Below, one piece after another: positions 12,053-23,067 of a stretch of DNA of 64,000 nucleotides. Numbering within the stretch: the stretch's first letter is position 1; every line of letters starts with the position of its first letter. The notes under the pieces are model-generated. The model had not been told where the DNA came from. It did not search any database and saw nothing but the letters and a program-made list of their open reading frames with translations. Source of the stretch: Dipodascopsis uninucleata var. uninucleata (lineage: Eukaryota > Ascomycota > Lipomycetes > Lipomycetales > Lipomycetaceae); NCBI GenBank assembly GCA_030568195.1, contig JAJLTO010000008.1, forward strand, positions 558,001 through 622,000, given 5' to 3'. Made by a program: the position numbers and the translations under genes.

Positions 12053-12743
12053 TGTTAGTATCTTGAAATTGCGTCTCGTATAACAGTGGACTACGAGATC
12101 ATTAAAATTCAAGCTAGAGTGTCAAGCTGGATCGGTCAAGATAATTTACCTCGTGAATGAAGTGATCTCGCTAGTTTGACTGAGGATATTACTATGAGAA
12201 GATATATCAACAATAATCGGTTGAATAGAAACAAATATGAACTGTGAGAGTTAGCATGGAGGTGGACTAAATTATCCCACAAACTTTTCCGATGTTTATC
12301 TATAACCGTCATATACCAAACATTTTAATGATATCCTTCCGTATGACTACGGAAATCCACCCATATAATTATTTCTAATACAACTACTAATAATTGCTAC
12401 GTGTAGAATACTATTATATAGAATATGAATTAACTTAAAACCGACATGCTAGTATTTACTCTACTATATTGAACGCAAATTTTCTAATGATCCGGATCTA
12501 AACTGGCTATACTATGATGATAACTATTACAATATGGATAAGATACTTAGTTAAAACCTCTCCAGGTTGACTACTTTCGTAAAATGACAAATGAATTTTA
12601 CAGCTTCAAAAAGCACAAGTGCGCATCCTTTAAGAATTCTTGTTCGTCTAGTATATCTTCAATCAACCAAATCTTTAAACAAAACGCAGCTCACCACATG
12701 TATGGCCCGTAGACAGTTTGATCGTTAAAAATAGATATATCTC
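12053..12743. other. spacer between formamidase and VPS9 gene
   Basis: About 0.7 kb of AT-rich sequence with no gene seen. It should hold the formamidase promoter and the 3' UTR of the next minus-strand gene. Confidence 0.5.
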
Positions 12744-15700
12744 TTATTGTACATACGAGACTTCCTGCTTTTGGCTATCATCTGAACTTACATTTAGAGC
12801 GGGTGTGACTTCAGTCTCGATCTGTTCAATGATATTCGTCTCCTTGATACTATCGTTAGCATTATCTTCACTTGTCGGAAGTCGTTGCTGCGTCGAGTGA
12901 TCTGTAACTAATATATCCGAGGGAGGCAGATCATCTTCTATTATCTCGTTATTTTGCTCACTTGATATACGAGTACCTATATTTTCACTATCGTTTACGG
13001 CACCCTCGCTGAGCACATCGGTTGCAGTATCGGATATTATATCATCGTCCTCAATTAAAGTATCATTTCCATTCACAAGGGTTGCAAATTTGGTTCCAGG
13101 AGATCCGATAGTAGCACTTATTTGCTTTAATTTGCCCCAAACGCTACGCATACCATTAAGCCTGACTTTTTCCCATTTTAGACGTTCGGATACGTATTCC
13201 TTGATAGTCCGCAGACCCTCACGATCATGCAACTCGTTAAATCCACCAAGTTCAGAAGCAAGTATTGTCTGTGAATATCGGATCTCAGATCCAATACGAG
13301 CAATCTCCAGTTCAGTATTCGCAATGTTCACTGTTGCATCATGGGCGTATCGACTTCTCGTGTCATCTAACAAGCCAAGCGGCAATCTCGTACTAGCACG
13401 ATTTAGTGAGGCCTGATACTTATTACGCTGATTGATTTGATTATTCAGTTCATCCATTAATGACGACGGGCGATTAAGGGACGATACGACGGCTCTGATG
13501 TTTGAAAATGCAGCTCTGAGCTCTTGAACAAAATTCTCATCACAAGAATCACTTACTTGATATAAGTTGGCAAGTTCTCTAAGAGCTTCCACATACGGAG
13601 GAAGTATGAAGTCTACTGATTTTAGGATTCCATGGAATCCCAACATAGCCTCTGCAAAATCTAGACGTTTATACTGCTTTCGATGAGCTGTCTTCAGAAC
13701 ATCTAAAAATGTACTTTCTAAGTGGCCCATTTCACGTAGTGCGTGATTGAAGAACATTAAAGCCTCATCTGTGTTTTCCAACGGAGGAAATTCCTCGGCC
13801 AGTGTATCTTTTCTGCTTTCGGCTTTGTGCTTACTTCTCTCTGACGACAGCTCCCTTGAAAAGTCAGGTACCAAAAAAAACTCCCAGAGTAGCTCATGAG
13901 TAGAAAATGTAGGATGAAGGAGTAAAGTTCGTAAAAATAAATCCAACTTGAATTGAACGTCTCGTATAACTGCTCTGGACGGTCGCGAAGGGACTGCAAA
14001 TGGATTACGAGGAATACTCAATAACGGAATCCATGAGGAAGGGAGTTCAAAAGAAAGCCATTTAGCAAGAAATGTAAAATCGGAATAGGTTCTTCGAACC
14101 GATGAAATGGTGGACGTTGCAGGAGGGATGCCAGATTTTATAATGAAATGAACGTTATCATCAGCGAAAAAAGCTCTTAGGACCGATGTGACTCGCCCAT
14201 CTTGGATAGGAGGTTTTCTGAATAACGTGATATCCTCTATCCGAGATCTTGTAGTCTCATCTTTTGCCAATTCCGCTGCATTAAGTCCTCGGAAATTTCT
14301 GCGCTCGACATCAACATTTGGATGCCTTGCAAGGGTTTCGATAGCAGCAATTCTCGCAAATTTACTGTTGACCATCAGCGATGTCAGCCCTTTATCGTTT
14401 ACTCGATTGAGGTCAATATCACATATGTTAATTATAAATTCAAGAGACTGAATATCTTTCATAATATGCAGTAAGGTATTCCCTTTGTAATCAATATGGT
14501 CCAAAAATCTCAAATTTCCTCCTCCGGGTTGATTTCTAGTAGCCGCCTCAATACCCAACTTAACCAAACGTGTGTATTGAGGATGATCATAGGATCTGCA
14601 CAATGCAAAAAGAGGAGTTTGACCATTCTGATCTTTGTCAGTCCACGATACCAATTTTTCAAATTGTACTATCAACTCAGGCATGTGGAAGAGATAATGG
14701 CCGAGGTTCCTCTGCCACTCATCCTTTCGCAACACATACCTCCTAAGTTCATCTGTACTAAAATGCTCAGATAAAACGGCCCATATTGCATCAACTGCCT
14801 CCCTATCTACGGCTTGTACTGCAGCAGATAGAAGAGTTGTCCCGCGAGCGTTTTGATCTTTAATGATACTATCAAGGGGATATAGATCCCTCTTCGATAA
14901 TAACAACTTCAAATTATCTATGTTTCTTTTTGGAGCTTGAATTGCCATCATTATCGCACTCTCACCTGACGAGTTTCTACTCTGATAGACTAAATCAATT
15001 GACTCTATCTCGGAAACCTCCACACTAGCTTCTTTGAAAAATTCAGTTGAATTATCAAATATAGAGCCCAGATCTTTACCATCTCTGATAGCATTCCAAA
15101 ATAGTTCATTAGCAGTAGAAACTATGGCCAGCTTTGAGCTGTCATTCATTATATGAAATATGACCGCTTCTAGCGTAGAGAGCGCATAGCCTATTTCTCC
15201 CGAATCTACATCCAAAAACGAAAAGTTTCGCATATAAAATAAATGAGAGTCGAGATGGTCTAATTTTGACCAAGCTACCACAACAATCATTAAACTAACT
15301 AAGACATCCGCGCTGATGTTAGATTGACTCGCTGATTTTTCCTTCGACTGCTTGTCATCGGGTAATGCTTGGTTGTCATCGTGAACCGAAGGGGGAACGA
15401 TGCCCAAATTTCTTAAGAGTTTTACCAGCTTATCTGCCTCTTGCGCTGCATTATCACATTTTCCTAGCTCCTCAAAGTCACTGACAGCAGACAAGACCAT
15501 TCGCTCAATACTGTCACCACCATCGCTCCAATAATTTTGAATGCCTAATTGACTAAGACTCACATTTCTCATATTCTTAACCGCAGCTCGAATGATTGAA
15601 TCTTTCAAAGAACGTAATATAATTAGTCTAGGCCAGATTTTGTTGTGCAAATGCTTTCCAACATAGTCCTCAAGCATCTTCTCTATTTCAGGACCGGTAA

Positions 15701-16555
15701 GATTGGTAGCTTGAGCCATGGAATTAACAATTGAATGATCAACACTCTGAAACAGAGCAATACCTTTTTCCATTACTTCTTCGATCATTGTAACCAAATC
15801 CGGCTCGGTTGCTTCTGAGCAGTTAAACTCATCAAAAACACTAGTAAGAGGCTCTTGAATCTGTCTCGCAATTAATGGAAATTGCGACAATAGCTGCGAA
15901 AATGCTGTTATAGGCTTGCTAGAAGGTACTTTCGTAATGTTAGATTCGAGCAGCTTGCTCTCAAAGAGAGGTGCAACATTTCCTATCAAAGGTCGAGAAA
16001 TAAAATATATGAGAAACTGAGAGTCATAAGGAACAATGTCAGAAGTTGAGTAATAGATCCGGTCAGATAATAATCGGGCGTGTGTTGCAACTTTGAATCC
16101 TATATGTATAAACCGAACAAATAACATGGTCAGAAATTCAGTCGATGTAGTAAGTAGACAAATTCGGCCACTGTCCATCAAGACAAGACTATACAATCTA
16201 AAGCACAGAGACTATCAGCCATACCTTTATTACTATAAACCAAGTCATCCTTTATGACAACGCTGCGGCCATTCAATGTCCAGAATAATCTCGCTCGCCC
16301 GATGGTTTTCGTAGATCCGCCCATCTTGATGATATGAGACGCTAAAAACTCCTCATGATTACAAAGCTCTGCAAATGAGAGACCCGACTCTTGGTCTGAA
16401 GTGAAAAGGATAGAGCTCGTAACTGGCACTAATAATATATGGTTATGAGGAGCCTTGAGAGCTGCAAGCAAGTCCCTAGAGCGTGCATGATTGGGGGCAG
16501 GAAAGAAGAGAGCTGACAGAAACGGATTGACCGGAGAGTAATTGCTCTTCTGCAT
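12744..16555 (-). CDS. VRL1: VPS9-ankyrin-PX-BAR-like endosomal protein (VRL1/VARP type)
   Basis: Exons 16555-16225 and 16099-12744 encode 1228 residues. A frame is open through most of the 125-nt intron, but only the ATATAG acceptor restores the phase. Order: N-terminal VRL1-like region (1 to about 240); VPS9 domain about 250-430, with SADVLVSLM and YALSTLEA matching the GEF core; ankyrin repeats about 490-730; PX domain about 745-858 with RRTYSDF, the phosphoinositide-pocket signature; helical BAR-like segment about 883-1103; acidic disordered tail. VPS9 domains activate Rab5-family GTPases. In S. cerevisiae, Vrl1 (VPS9 plus ankyrin) works with the separate PX-BAR protein Vin1 in the VINE complex; here both halves appear in one chain. 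The usual Pro of the VPS9 signature is not seen, so exchange activity is likely but unproven. Confidence 0.85.
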
Positions 16556-17561
16556 ATTTGAGTCCTTCTTCTTGTTTCTACCTTTGCTATATCCTTCTAT
16601 CTATGCTTGGTCAAATTGAGCCGTTAATTCTTCCAGGGACAATGTATTAAAGCCTTTTTTAGAAACTTTCGCGCGTCTGTTTCTTGACAGCGACCTCCCA
16701 GGTCTCTGACGATCAAAGTTTGGAAACTAGACTTGTTTGCAGCCTTTCCTCGCTTTTATAGGCGAGGTGAATTCTTAATATCCTTAGTTAATGAATCTTT
16801 TAGTTGCTTCTCGTATTTTTTAGCACTCTGCTGTTCATCTGTACGCGATACGCGCTAAATATCCTTCTGTTCACTTAAACTGCCATTAACTCCACTGAAT
16901 CCTAGTGGCTATCCTTCCCTTAACGAAAGTTAAGCATATATTAGAAAACTCCGTTTAGGCTGCCTTTTATTTCGTTTCCGTAATTCTATAGTTTAAGACG
17001 TATCTCTACAGATATACAATGGCTTCTTTGCAAATAAAAGTTGATTATCTGGTATGTCAATAATTATTGTGCTGTCACTAAGTATCTATTGAGTATTGTA
17101 TACCAGCGCGGCGTGAATTCGCGATAACGCATTTTTGACAGTCAAAATATCCCATTTAGTTGTCCTACGAAAGGCTATATCAGTTTAATGAGGGTAGTTT
17201 TTTATGAACGGCCATGTTCGGAGAAATAATTCTTCAAATACTACGGAGAATTATTATGCAGATATGTAGTTTTCAATTGCAATATATATCAGGTCTGTAA
17301 AAAAAGCTAGATAGTTGAAGTATTCGAAAGAAATTCAAGATTTAAGAGATCAGGTATTTGAATTTTGGCTAGCGGGTGTTTTTACTCACGATGTCATATT
17401 ACAAAACGCTTGTGTTACTAAGTCAGGTCCTCAGATTATTATATAGACTTAGAAATCTGTATGCATTTCTTGTTATTGGATATTTACTGTTTTTTGGATC
17501 GCAAGAGCCGTGAAAAGTTGCGAAACCTGACATTTCTGAAGAAGACCGAAACATATCTAAA
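16556..17561. promoter_or_regulatory. divergent intergenic region with a possible upstream ORF
   Basis: About 1 kb separates two divergent genes. An ATG at 17019 opens a 14-codon frame ending at 17063, with a GTATGT donor-like site at 17052. It could be an upstream ORF in a leader or an alternative in-phase first exon of the next gene. I see no clear transcription-factor box. Confidence 0.35.
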
Positions 17562-19756
17562 ATGTCCAGGCTTGCAGCATTTGCTCAGAACTCGGATAAC
17601 AGTTCTCTTATGTCCTCGGATGAGAATTTAAACAAGGTATGCAAATTGAATAATGAACTTAGGTTGAGTCAATTTGTTTGTTTTGATTGCGTAGATAATA
17701 CTGCGTCGTAGCTGATTGATTGATCTCTAATGGTTATGTGTGTTTGTTTAAGCAGAGTAATTTACGGTATCCTGGATTCATATTCGTGGATGAATTTCCT
17801 ATTAAATCGAGTCCTCCTCCAAAGCCGACTACACCAAAGCGATACGTGACAAAGAGTGAACTATCGAGAAGTATACATGGTACACCATCTCAACCTAGGA
17901 CGCCAAAGAGTCCAAGAACACCTCAGTCCACCAAGGCTCGAAAGACTCCTCACACATCTTCCAAGCATATTGATTCACCCCAAAGATCTTCGCCAATTGT
18001 CAAGAACGGAGCAACACAGTCATCTACGGGAAGAAGCGCTCCTTTTGGATCATTTGAGAGTAGTCAAGCCTCAAATAGCACTGCTACTAAGAACAAGAAC
18101 GATAGTGTCTTACGCGACAGCCCCATTCGATTTGGAAGACGTCTTGAGAACAGTGATTCTAGAAATGATGAGAGCATTACGACGATCGGTAGAGGCATTC
18201 ATACTAATAAGTTTAGTCTAGATGAAACTATTTTTATAAATGGTTTAGAAACTTCCATTAGCCAGTCAGAGCAGATGAGAGGTATTGTTTCTCCGGTGCC
18301 GACGGACAATTCGAGTCTTACCAAGGTTGAAGAGCCTGAACTGAGCCAAAGCAATACCAGCAATACCAGCAATACCAGCCATATCACTAATATTGGAGAA
18401 AGCAGTATAAGAAGAATTGATTCTTGCTCAAGTTTTAAAGTTAGAAGCTCTCTTGTGTCACCAGACGTCACAGGATCAGATGAGACTAGTTTCTTGAGAA
18501 ACTTTGGTCGCAACTCAGTTCTCATGTTGTTGTCAGGCAATGATACCAATATTCCTCATAAATTCAATGAAAAAGTTGAATCTAGTCTCTCTCCAATATT
18601 TAATCATAGTAAAGACACTTCATCAGTTTCGTCAGTTGCTGATTTATCAGATTCACACTCTCACATCATTTTGAACTCCAATATTTCCAACTGTTCTAGC
18701 ATCGATAGTTCTCTTGCAACTATCAAAAAGAAATCGGGTGTAGGTGTGTCTGTACCATCACCGTTAAACTCATCTGCGAGCAATACTTTTGCTTCTCCAA
18801 ATAGCTCTAGTGTCTCGAATACATCAGTTATCTCTACACAATCTCGTTCGCCCAAGCGCAAAAGTTCACAGAAACGTCCAAAGAAGAAGGGTATTTATGC
18901 AATCTATGATTCTTGGTTGATATTTATGATGTTATTTTGAAAAGTCAGCTAATTAAAAATAGCAGAATGCCAAGTTAGCGAATACAGAGCACCGATTTTC
19001 AATAAGAGCTACGAATTAGAAGATTATTACGACGACTCTCATGAGGCTGTCAATCTGTCTTCCATCAATACTACAAATAATTATACTGCCATATCGAGCG
19101 TGGATTTCAATGATTCTGCACCACCGTCGAACAACTATGAACCCTCGCTTAGCTTGAGCAATACAGTTGACAACAACAAATCGGCAGAACGAACCTGTAC
19201 AGGATCTGTTATAGTACAACAGCCTTCGTATGCAAATTCGCCATTGAAATGCTCTCGCAGTGACGATAACACTTGTCAAAAACAGTCTATCGATTCGACA
19301 CCTGTGGATAAAAACGATGCCTTCAAGAGTTCACTTCATCCTGGAACGGAGGCAGAAAACAACAAAATTAGAAGTATAAATAGTCTTCGAAGTAATAAGA
19401 ACTCTTCAAGTGACGTGGATTATGATCAAGTTCTCTTGTCTGCGAGAGCTTCATTGTACAAGTTGGGTGACTTACGCCATCACCGTTCTCATGAAGAGGT
19501 CCTGGATCAACCACCAAGAACTGTGAGGTCTTGTTTCCAATATGAATACCCGCCTGCTATTGAAGAGGCTGAAAATGAGCCAGATGTGGATCCATCTAGC
19601 GTGAATCACCACATGCGATCTTTACAACAAATTGAGGGATATAGCATGTATGACAGAAGTTCATATAAGAAAGAAGGATTCTTTGCCAAACTATTCCGTA
19701 GATTGAAGCCTCGTCGCCGACAAAAGCGTAGCAGCAAAGGAAGGATCGGGTCATGA
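17562..19756 (+). CDS. Ser-rich disordered protein with basic C-terminus, family not recognised
   Basis: Exons 17562-17636, 17756-18890 and 18963-19756 encode 667 residues, and all joins keep the frame. I do not recognise a family. The N-terminus has an aromatic/Pro patch (PGFIFVDEFPIKSSPPPKP) followed by many TP and SP sites (for example TPSQPRTPKSPRTPQSTK), suggesting regulation by proline-directed kinases. The middle is Ser/Asn/Thr-rich, with a three-fold SNT repeat from an AGCAATACC triplication near 18351-18377. A lysine/arginine cluster sits near residue 375. The last 60 residues look more ordered (YSMYDRSSYKKEGFFAKLF) and lead into a strongly basic RRLKPRRRQKRSSKGR tail that could bind membrane or act as a nuclear signal. 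No catalytic motif or membrane span is seen. It is divergent from the VPS9 gene. The first exon is the least certain part. Confidence 0.75.
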
Positions 19757-20141
19757 CAGATACCCGAATAGAAGTAAATTCTTGTTGATATCTTTATATA
19801 TGTCTGCACGAGCCATCGCTTATTGAATCTTGTTATCTTAATAGATATAGCCAATCCTTTTACTTGTATTATGCTACTTTTTTTTTCATTCGCCTTACCT
19901 CTACATGCCGAGAAAGGTACTAATGGTCTATTGTCGTTCCATTACGTTGAAATATTTCTAGATAAACTAAGTTGAAGCAAATAAATAGTTTATTACTTTA
20001 TAGCATACAAAATTGATCAGATGTAAATACAGAGGCTATAGCTACCAATTTAATATTGACATTGTGAGCGCCGAGTGGAAATGTAGTTGTATATGCTGTA
20101 AGAGATACATGAATTCTTTAACAGTACTATTCACCAAATGT
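19757..20141. other. convergent 3' spacer
   Basis: About 385 bases between two convergent genes. It is AT-rich with T runs and no coding signal, and probably holds both 3' UTRs. Confidence 0.5.
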
Positions 20142-20744
20142 TTACTTTTTTAAGTATTTTGATCGCCATGATTCGTAAGCTGATCGCCATTCGCTTCCAT
20201 AGTCTCCTAATGAGTCTGAACCATCTGCACGTTGACTTGACTGATACTCTGCACATCGATCACTGATGATAGACCAGCTACGGCCTCTAACAATATCTTC
20301 AACCATTTTTTCATTGTTTATCCAGGAGAATATGCGGTCCTCTTCGGTAAACTCAGGAAGATTCCTAGCACCATAAGGATCGATTCGAGGATCGATTTTT
20401 GATTTAGTCTCAGAAGCCTGGACTTTGTGTGACTTGTTCTTTTCTGCTACCAGCGAGCAATATTCCAAAATGTCGTCTCGCGCCTTCCATGAAGTAAATA
20501 TCGCTTTCTCTACATGATCTCTGCATAGCCGCTTGGAGGATGTGTCCCTCCTGTTCTCTTCGCTGGATGAGATAGATGATGCTGTGGTATTTCCGGCTCC
20601 ACGACCATACGCTGCCCTTTGCAAAGAATTTATGTCGGCAGATATAGCATCATCTGTAAGAGACCTAGATAATGTCAAGAATGTGCGAAAAGCGTGTTCT
20701 GAATAGCACCTTTCAGGAGCAAGAACTGGTTGTTGTAGTGACAT
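20142..20744 (-). CDS. MIX23: MIX23 / Cid2-type mitochondrial intermembrane-space protein
   Basis: A single exon encodes 200 residues from an ATG at 20744. The family signature is clear: C74 and C96 are separated by 21 residues in CRDHVEKAIFTSWKARD and DILEYC, and the C-terminal block RSWSIISDRC places Cys164. This matches the CCDC58/MIX23 family, small helical proteins of the mitochondrial intermembrane space that support protein import; the S. pombe member was named for caffeine-induced death. It is longer than the human protein because of a Ser-rich insert (about residues 48-70) and a C-terminal extension. No cleavable presequence is evident, as expected for a Mia40-type client. Confidence 0.85.
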   Translation of the reverse strand: MSLQQPVLAPERCYSEHAFRTFLTLSRSLTDDAISADINSLQRAAYGRGAGNTTASSISSSEENRRDTSSKRLCRDHVEKAIFTSWKARDDILEYCSLVAEKNKSHKVQASETKSKIDPRIDPYGARNLPEFTEEDRIFSWINNEKMVEDIVRGRSWSIISDRCAEYQSSQRADGSDSLGDYGSEWRSAYESWRSKYLKK

Positions 20745-21246
20745 GCTGTAATTTCCGGAGGCAGTTAACTAAATACTATAATTATTCTATGTAAAATCTC
20801 AATTACCACGTCTAGATTCTTGACCTGGCTCTTAGTAGAATATCTTATACAGAAGCTCTCTATCTCAGCTTGACCACAGATGCAAAACAGATCCTCGACA
20901 GACCGTTGACAATTAATTTTACTGAACACCTAAAATTCTTTAGTATCGTAAACACTAGCCGAAAGAAAAAACCTATAACTGGGCGTTTTTTGGGAAAACT
21001 CGAATTTCAATTGTACCCAAGTGAAACTGCTCCAAATTATTAGTAGATCAAAGAGTCTACTGCAAGTGAAAGGAGGACGATTATTTATAATTACGAAAAA
21101 CAGATTGTAATTAGTCTATGATATAATAATTATATACATGCAAGCCTGTAAGAACAAAACAAATAAAACAGCCAGTGAACACCTCTTTGAAAGAACAATA
21201 TATCATTTATAATGTAACAGCTACTTAAGATATTCACAAAACAGTA
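20745..21246. other. spacer
   Basis: About 500 AT-rich bases between two minus-strand genes. No gene or repeat is seen. It presumably contains the MIX23 promoter. Confidence 0.45.
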
Positions 21247-23067
21247 TTAAATATAGCTATTATTACCGAGAATCATTGATTCTCCTCCAATACTTTCCTT
21301 GCTAACGCTATTGTATCGATTGAGTGAAGCGCCTCTTGGTGGCCATAAATCACCTCCAAACCCGTCAGGTTCTTCACTGATCTTACGCTCATGTCCTTTT
21401 GGTCCTTTGCTATACTTGAGATTCTGCATAGAGCTTGCTTTCATTGATGACCTCATCACAGGTGATGAGGAGGGGGAGAGAGAAACCGTAGAGGACGCAG
21501 TAGAAAGATCAGAGTCAAATGACATCCTCTTATTATGGAATAATGGCGGTACGTAAGGAAGATTTTGAATGTCATGATTCTCACCTCTTAGTCCGCTTAG
21601 TTCCTCACTGCCAACCGAACACGCCCTTCGACTGATATAGCTTGCTCTGGTGTCGTCATTATAAATAACATGAGGCGGCTGAATATTAACATCAGCTTCC
21701 AAGAAATAATATGACTGACGGTAATATGCATCCATAATTTCTTCTAAGATATAGCGACCTTCACCTTCATCCAAAGCAGTGTCTGGTCTCTTTGGTCTAG
21801 GAGGTGATGGCTTAGCTGATTTTCTATTTTTTTTTGAACTATAAGGCGCAGTAGGTACCGATAGCATGTCTGGCACTTTCGATTCTCTCCTTACCGATTT
21901 CCTGTCATCACTATAGCCAAAATACTTTGACAAAGGAGAACCTGATCTAGCTGGATCTACTTCTGAATAGTTTGATTCTCTGAAATGTTTTCTCAGTGAT
22001 GAAGGTATAATTGGGGAAGGCGTAACTGGTGGGGAGTCCGGTTGCTCAGACCTGAAGAAGGAAGCTCTCTTTCTTCCTCCATTAGTAGGACTGCTTGGCG
22101 GCGAAATCATTTGAGACTTCATTCTTGAAAAGCTCAACGGTAATGGTTTGCGAGTAGGAGTCTTCTTAGGGGTCGGTGGACCTTCCACAGGAGTACTGTG
22201 ATGAACAATGACATCGTCAACATTTAGATGCATAACATGAGAAACATTATAGGGCCAAGAAATATTCATTTCTCTGCTCTTGCGATTAGAGCTATTATTT
22301 CCTGCAAGAGGCATTGACTTGGAAATTGGAATCTTATCACTGACGCCGGTAGTGGTGGTAGCAGTGTTTGTACCAGATGGAGCAGAGCTAGTAGAAGAAA
22401 CTCTTGGCAAGTTTGCGGTCGATAGTCGTCTGGAGGATTTAGAGGAGGACGTTGAAGAAGAAGAAGAAGAAACCGCTGCGGTCACTGTTGCTGTAGTTGC
22501 CATAGAATCAGAATCCCGGGAGTTCGTGAACAATTTTGATGGCCTAGCAAGAGAATCACGAATAGCTTGCTTGCGGTTCTTCTTCTTTTCTTCCTTCAGC
22601 CAAACATCCTTCATAGGAGGACCAGGAATAGCCATGTCCTCCAGTTTCTTTACTATCATTCTTGATGACCCGATACTATGTCGTCTCATATCGATGCTAG
22701 TATCACTAGAAACTTCGTGACTTCGTCGAGGACTGCTATAGCTTTCAAATGTCGATTTTGACTGAAGCCGAGGAGTTACGATAACCGAAAGTGGTCTATC
22801 TGAGCTTATTTTCCCTATATTTATACTTGAATGTCGTGTGAAAGAACGCAAGCCTTTGCTGGACGGCGAATCCGAACCTGAAATGGAACCTGAACCAGAC
22901 CTATTGGACGCTACTGATGGAGATCTCGTGAAGAGAGAACTACTTCGCTTCAGCAAGTTTCTTGTTTGGCTAGGCACAGTACTAGGTGAGGGTGAAGGAA
23001 CGGGCGAAGAAAACGGCTCCTCTTCGCCTCTCATATAGTAAGCTGAGTAACGCATTATTGGTGTCAT
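21247..23067 (-). CDS. CRIB-motif protein, probable Cdc42/Rac effector
   Basis: An intronless frame of 606 residues starts at ATG 23067. The only recognisable element is a CRIB (p21-binding) motif at about residues 269-284, ISWPYNVSHVMHLNVD, which fits the I-S-x-P...H-x-x-H core that clasps GTP-bound Cdc42 or Rac. There is no kinase, PH or SH3 domain, so it is not a PAK; in design it resembles the small Gic-type effectors of yeasts, though it is longer. The rest is Ser/Pro/Thr-rich and disordered, with basic patches before the CRIB (KKLEDM...KEEKKKNRKQ) and Pro-rich SH3-ligand-like stretches (PSPPRPKRP). A conserved-looking block, EGRYILEEIMDAYYRQSYYF, lies in the C-terminal half. Likely role, by inference: polarity or septin organisation at the cortex. 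Orthology to Gic1/2 is not claimed. Confidence 0.75.
   Translation of the reverse strand: MTPIMRYSAYYMRGEEEPFSSPVPSPSPSTVPSQTRNLLKRSSSLFTRSPSVASNRSGSGSISGSDSPSSKGLRSFTRHSSINIGKISSDRPLSVIVTPRLQSKSTFESYSSPRRSHEVSSDTSIDMRRHSIGSSRMIVKKLEDMAIPGPPMKDVWLKEEKKKNRKQAIRDSLARPSKLFTNSRDSDSMATTATVTAAVSSSSSSTSSSKSSRRLSTANLPRVSSTSSAPSGTNTATTTTGVSDKIPISKSMPLAGNNSSNRKSREMNISWPYNVSHVMHLNVDDVIVHHSTPVEGPPTPKKTPTRKPLPLSFSRMKSQMISPPSSPTNGGRKRASFFRSEQPDSPPVTPSPIIPSSLRKHFRESNYSEVDPARSGSPLSKYFGYSDDRKSVRRESKVPDMLSVPTAPYSSKKNRKSAKPSPPRPKRPDTALDEGEGRYILEEIMDAYYRQSYYFLEADVNIQPPHVIYNDDTRASYISRRACSVGSEELSGLRGENHDIQNLPYVPPLFHNKRMSFDSDLSTASSTVSLSPSSSPVMRSSMKASSMQNLKYSKGPKGHERKISEEPDGFGGDLWPPRGASLNRYNSVSKESIGGESMILGNNSYI

Noticed and set aside
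16100-16224. Treating the open frame through this segment as coding in the VPS9 gene
   Set aside because: Direct reading or nearer acceptors give stops or wrong phase; the 125-nt intron joins SNKG to GFKVATHARLL cleanly.
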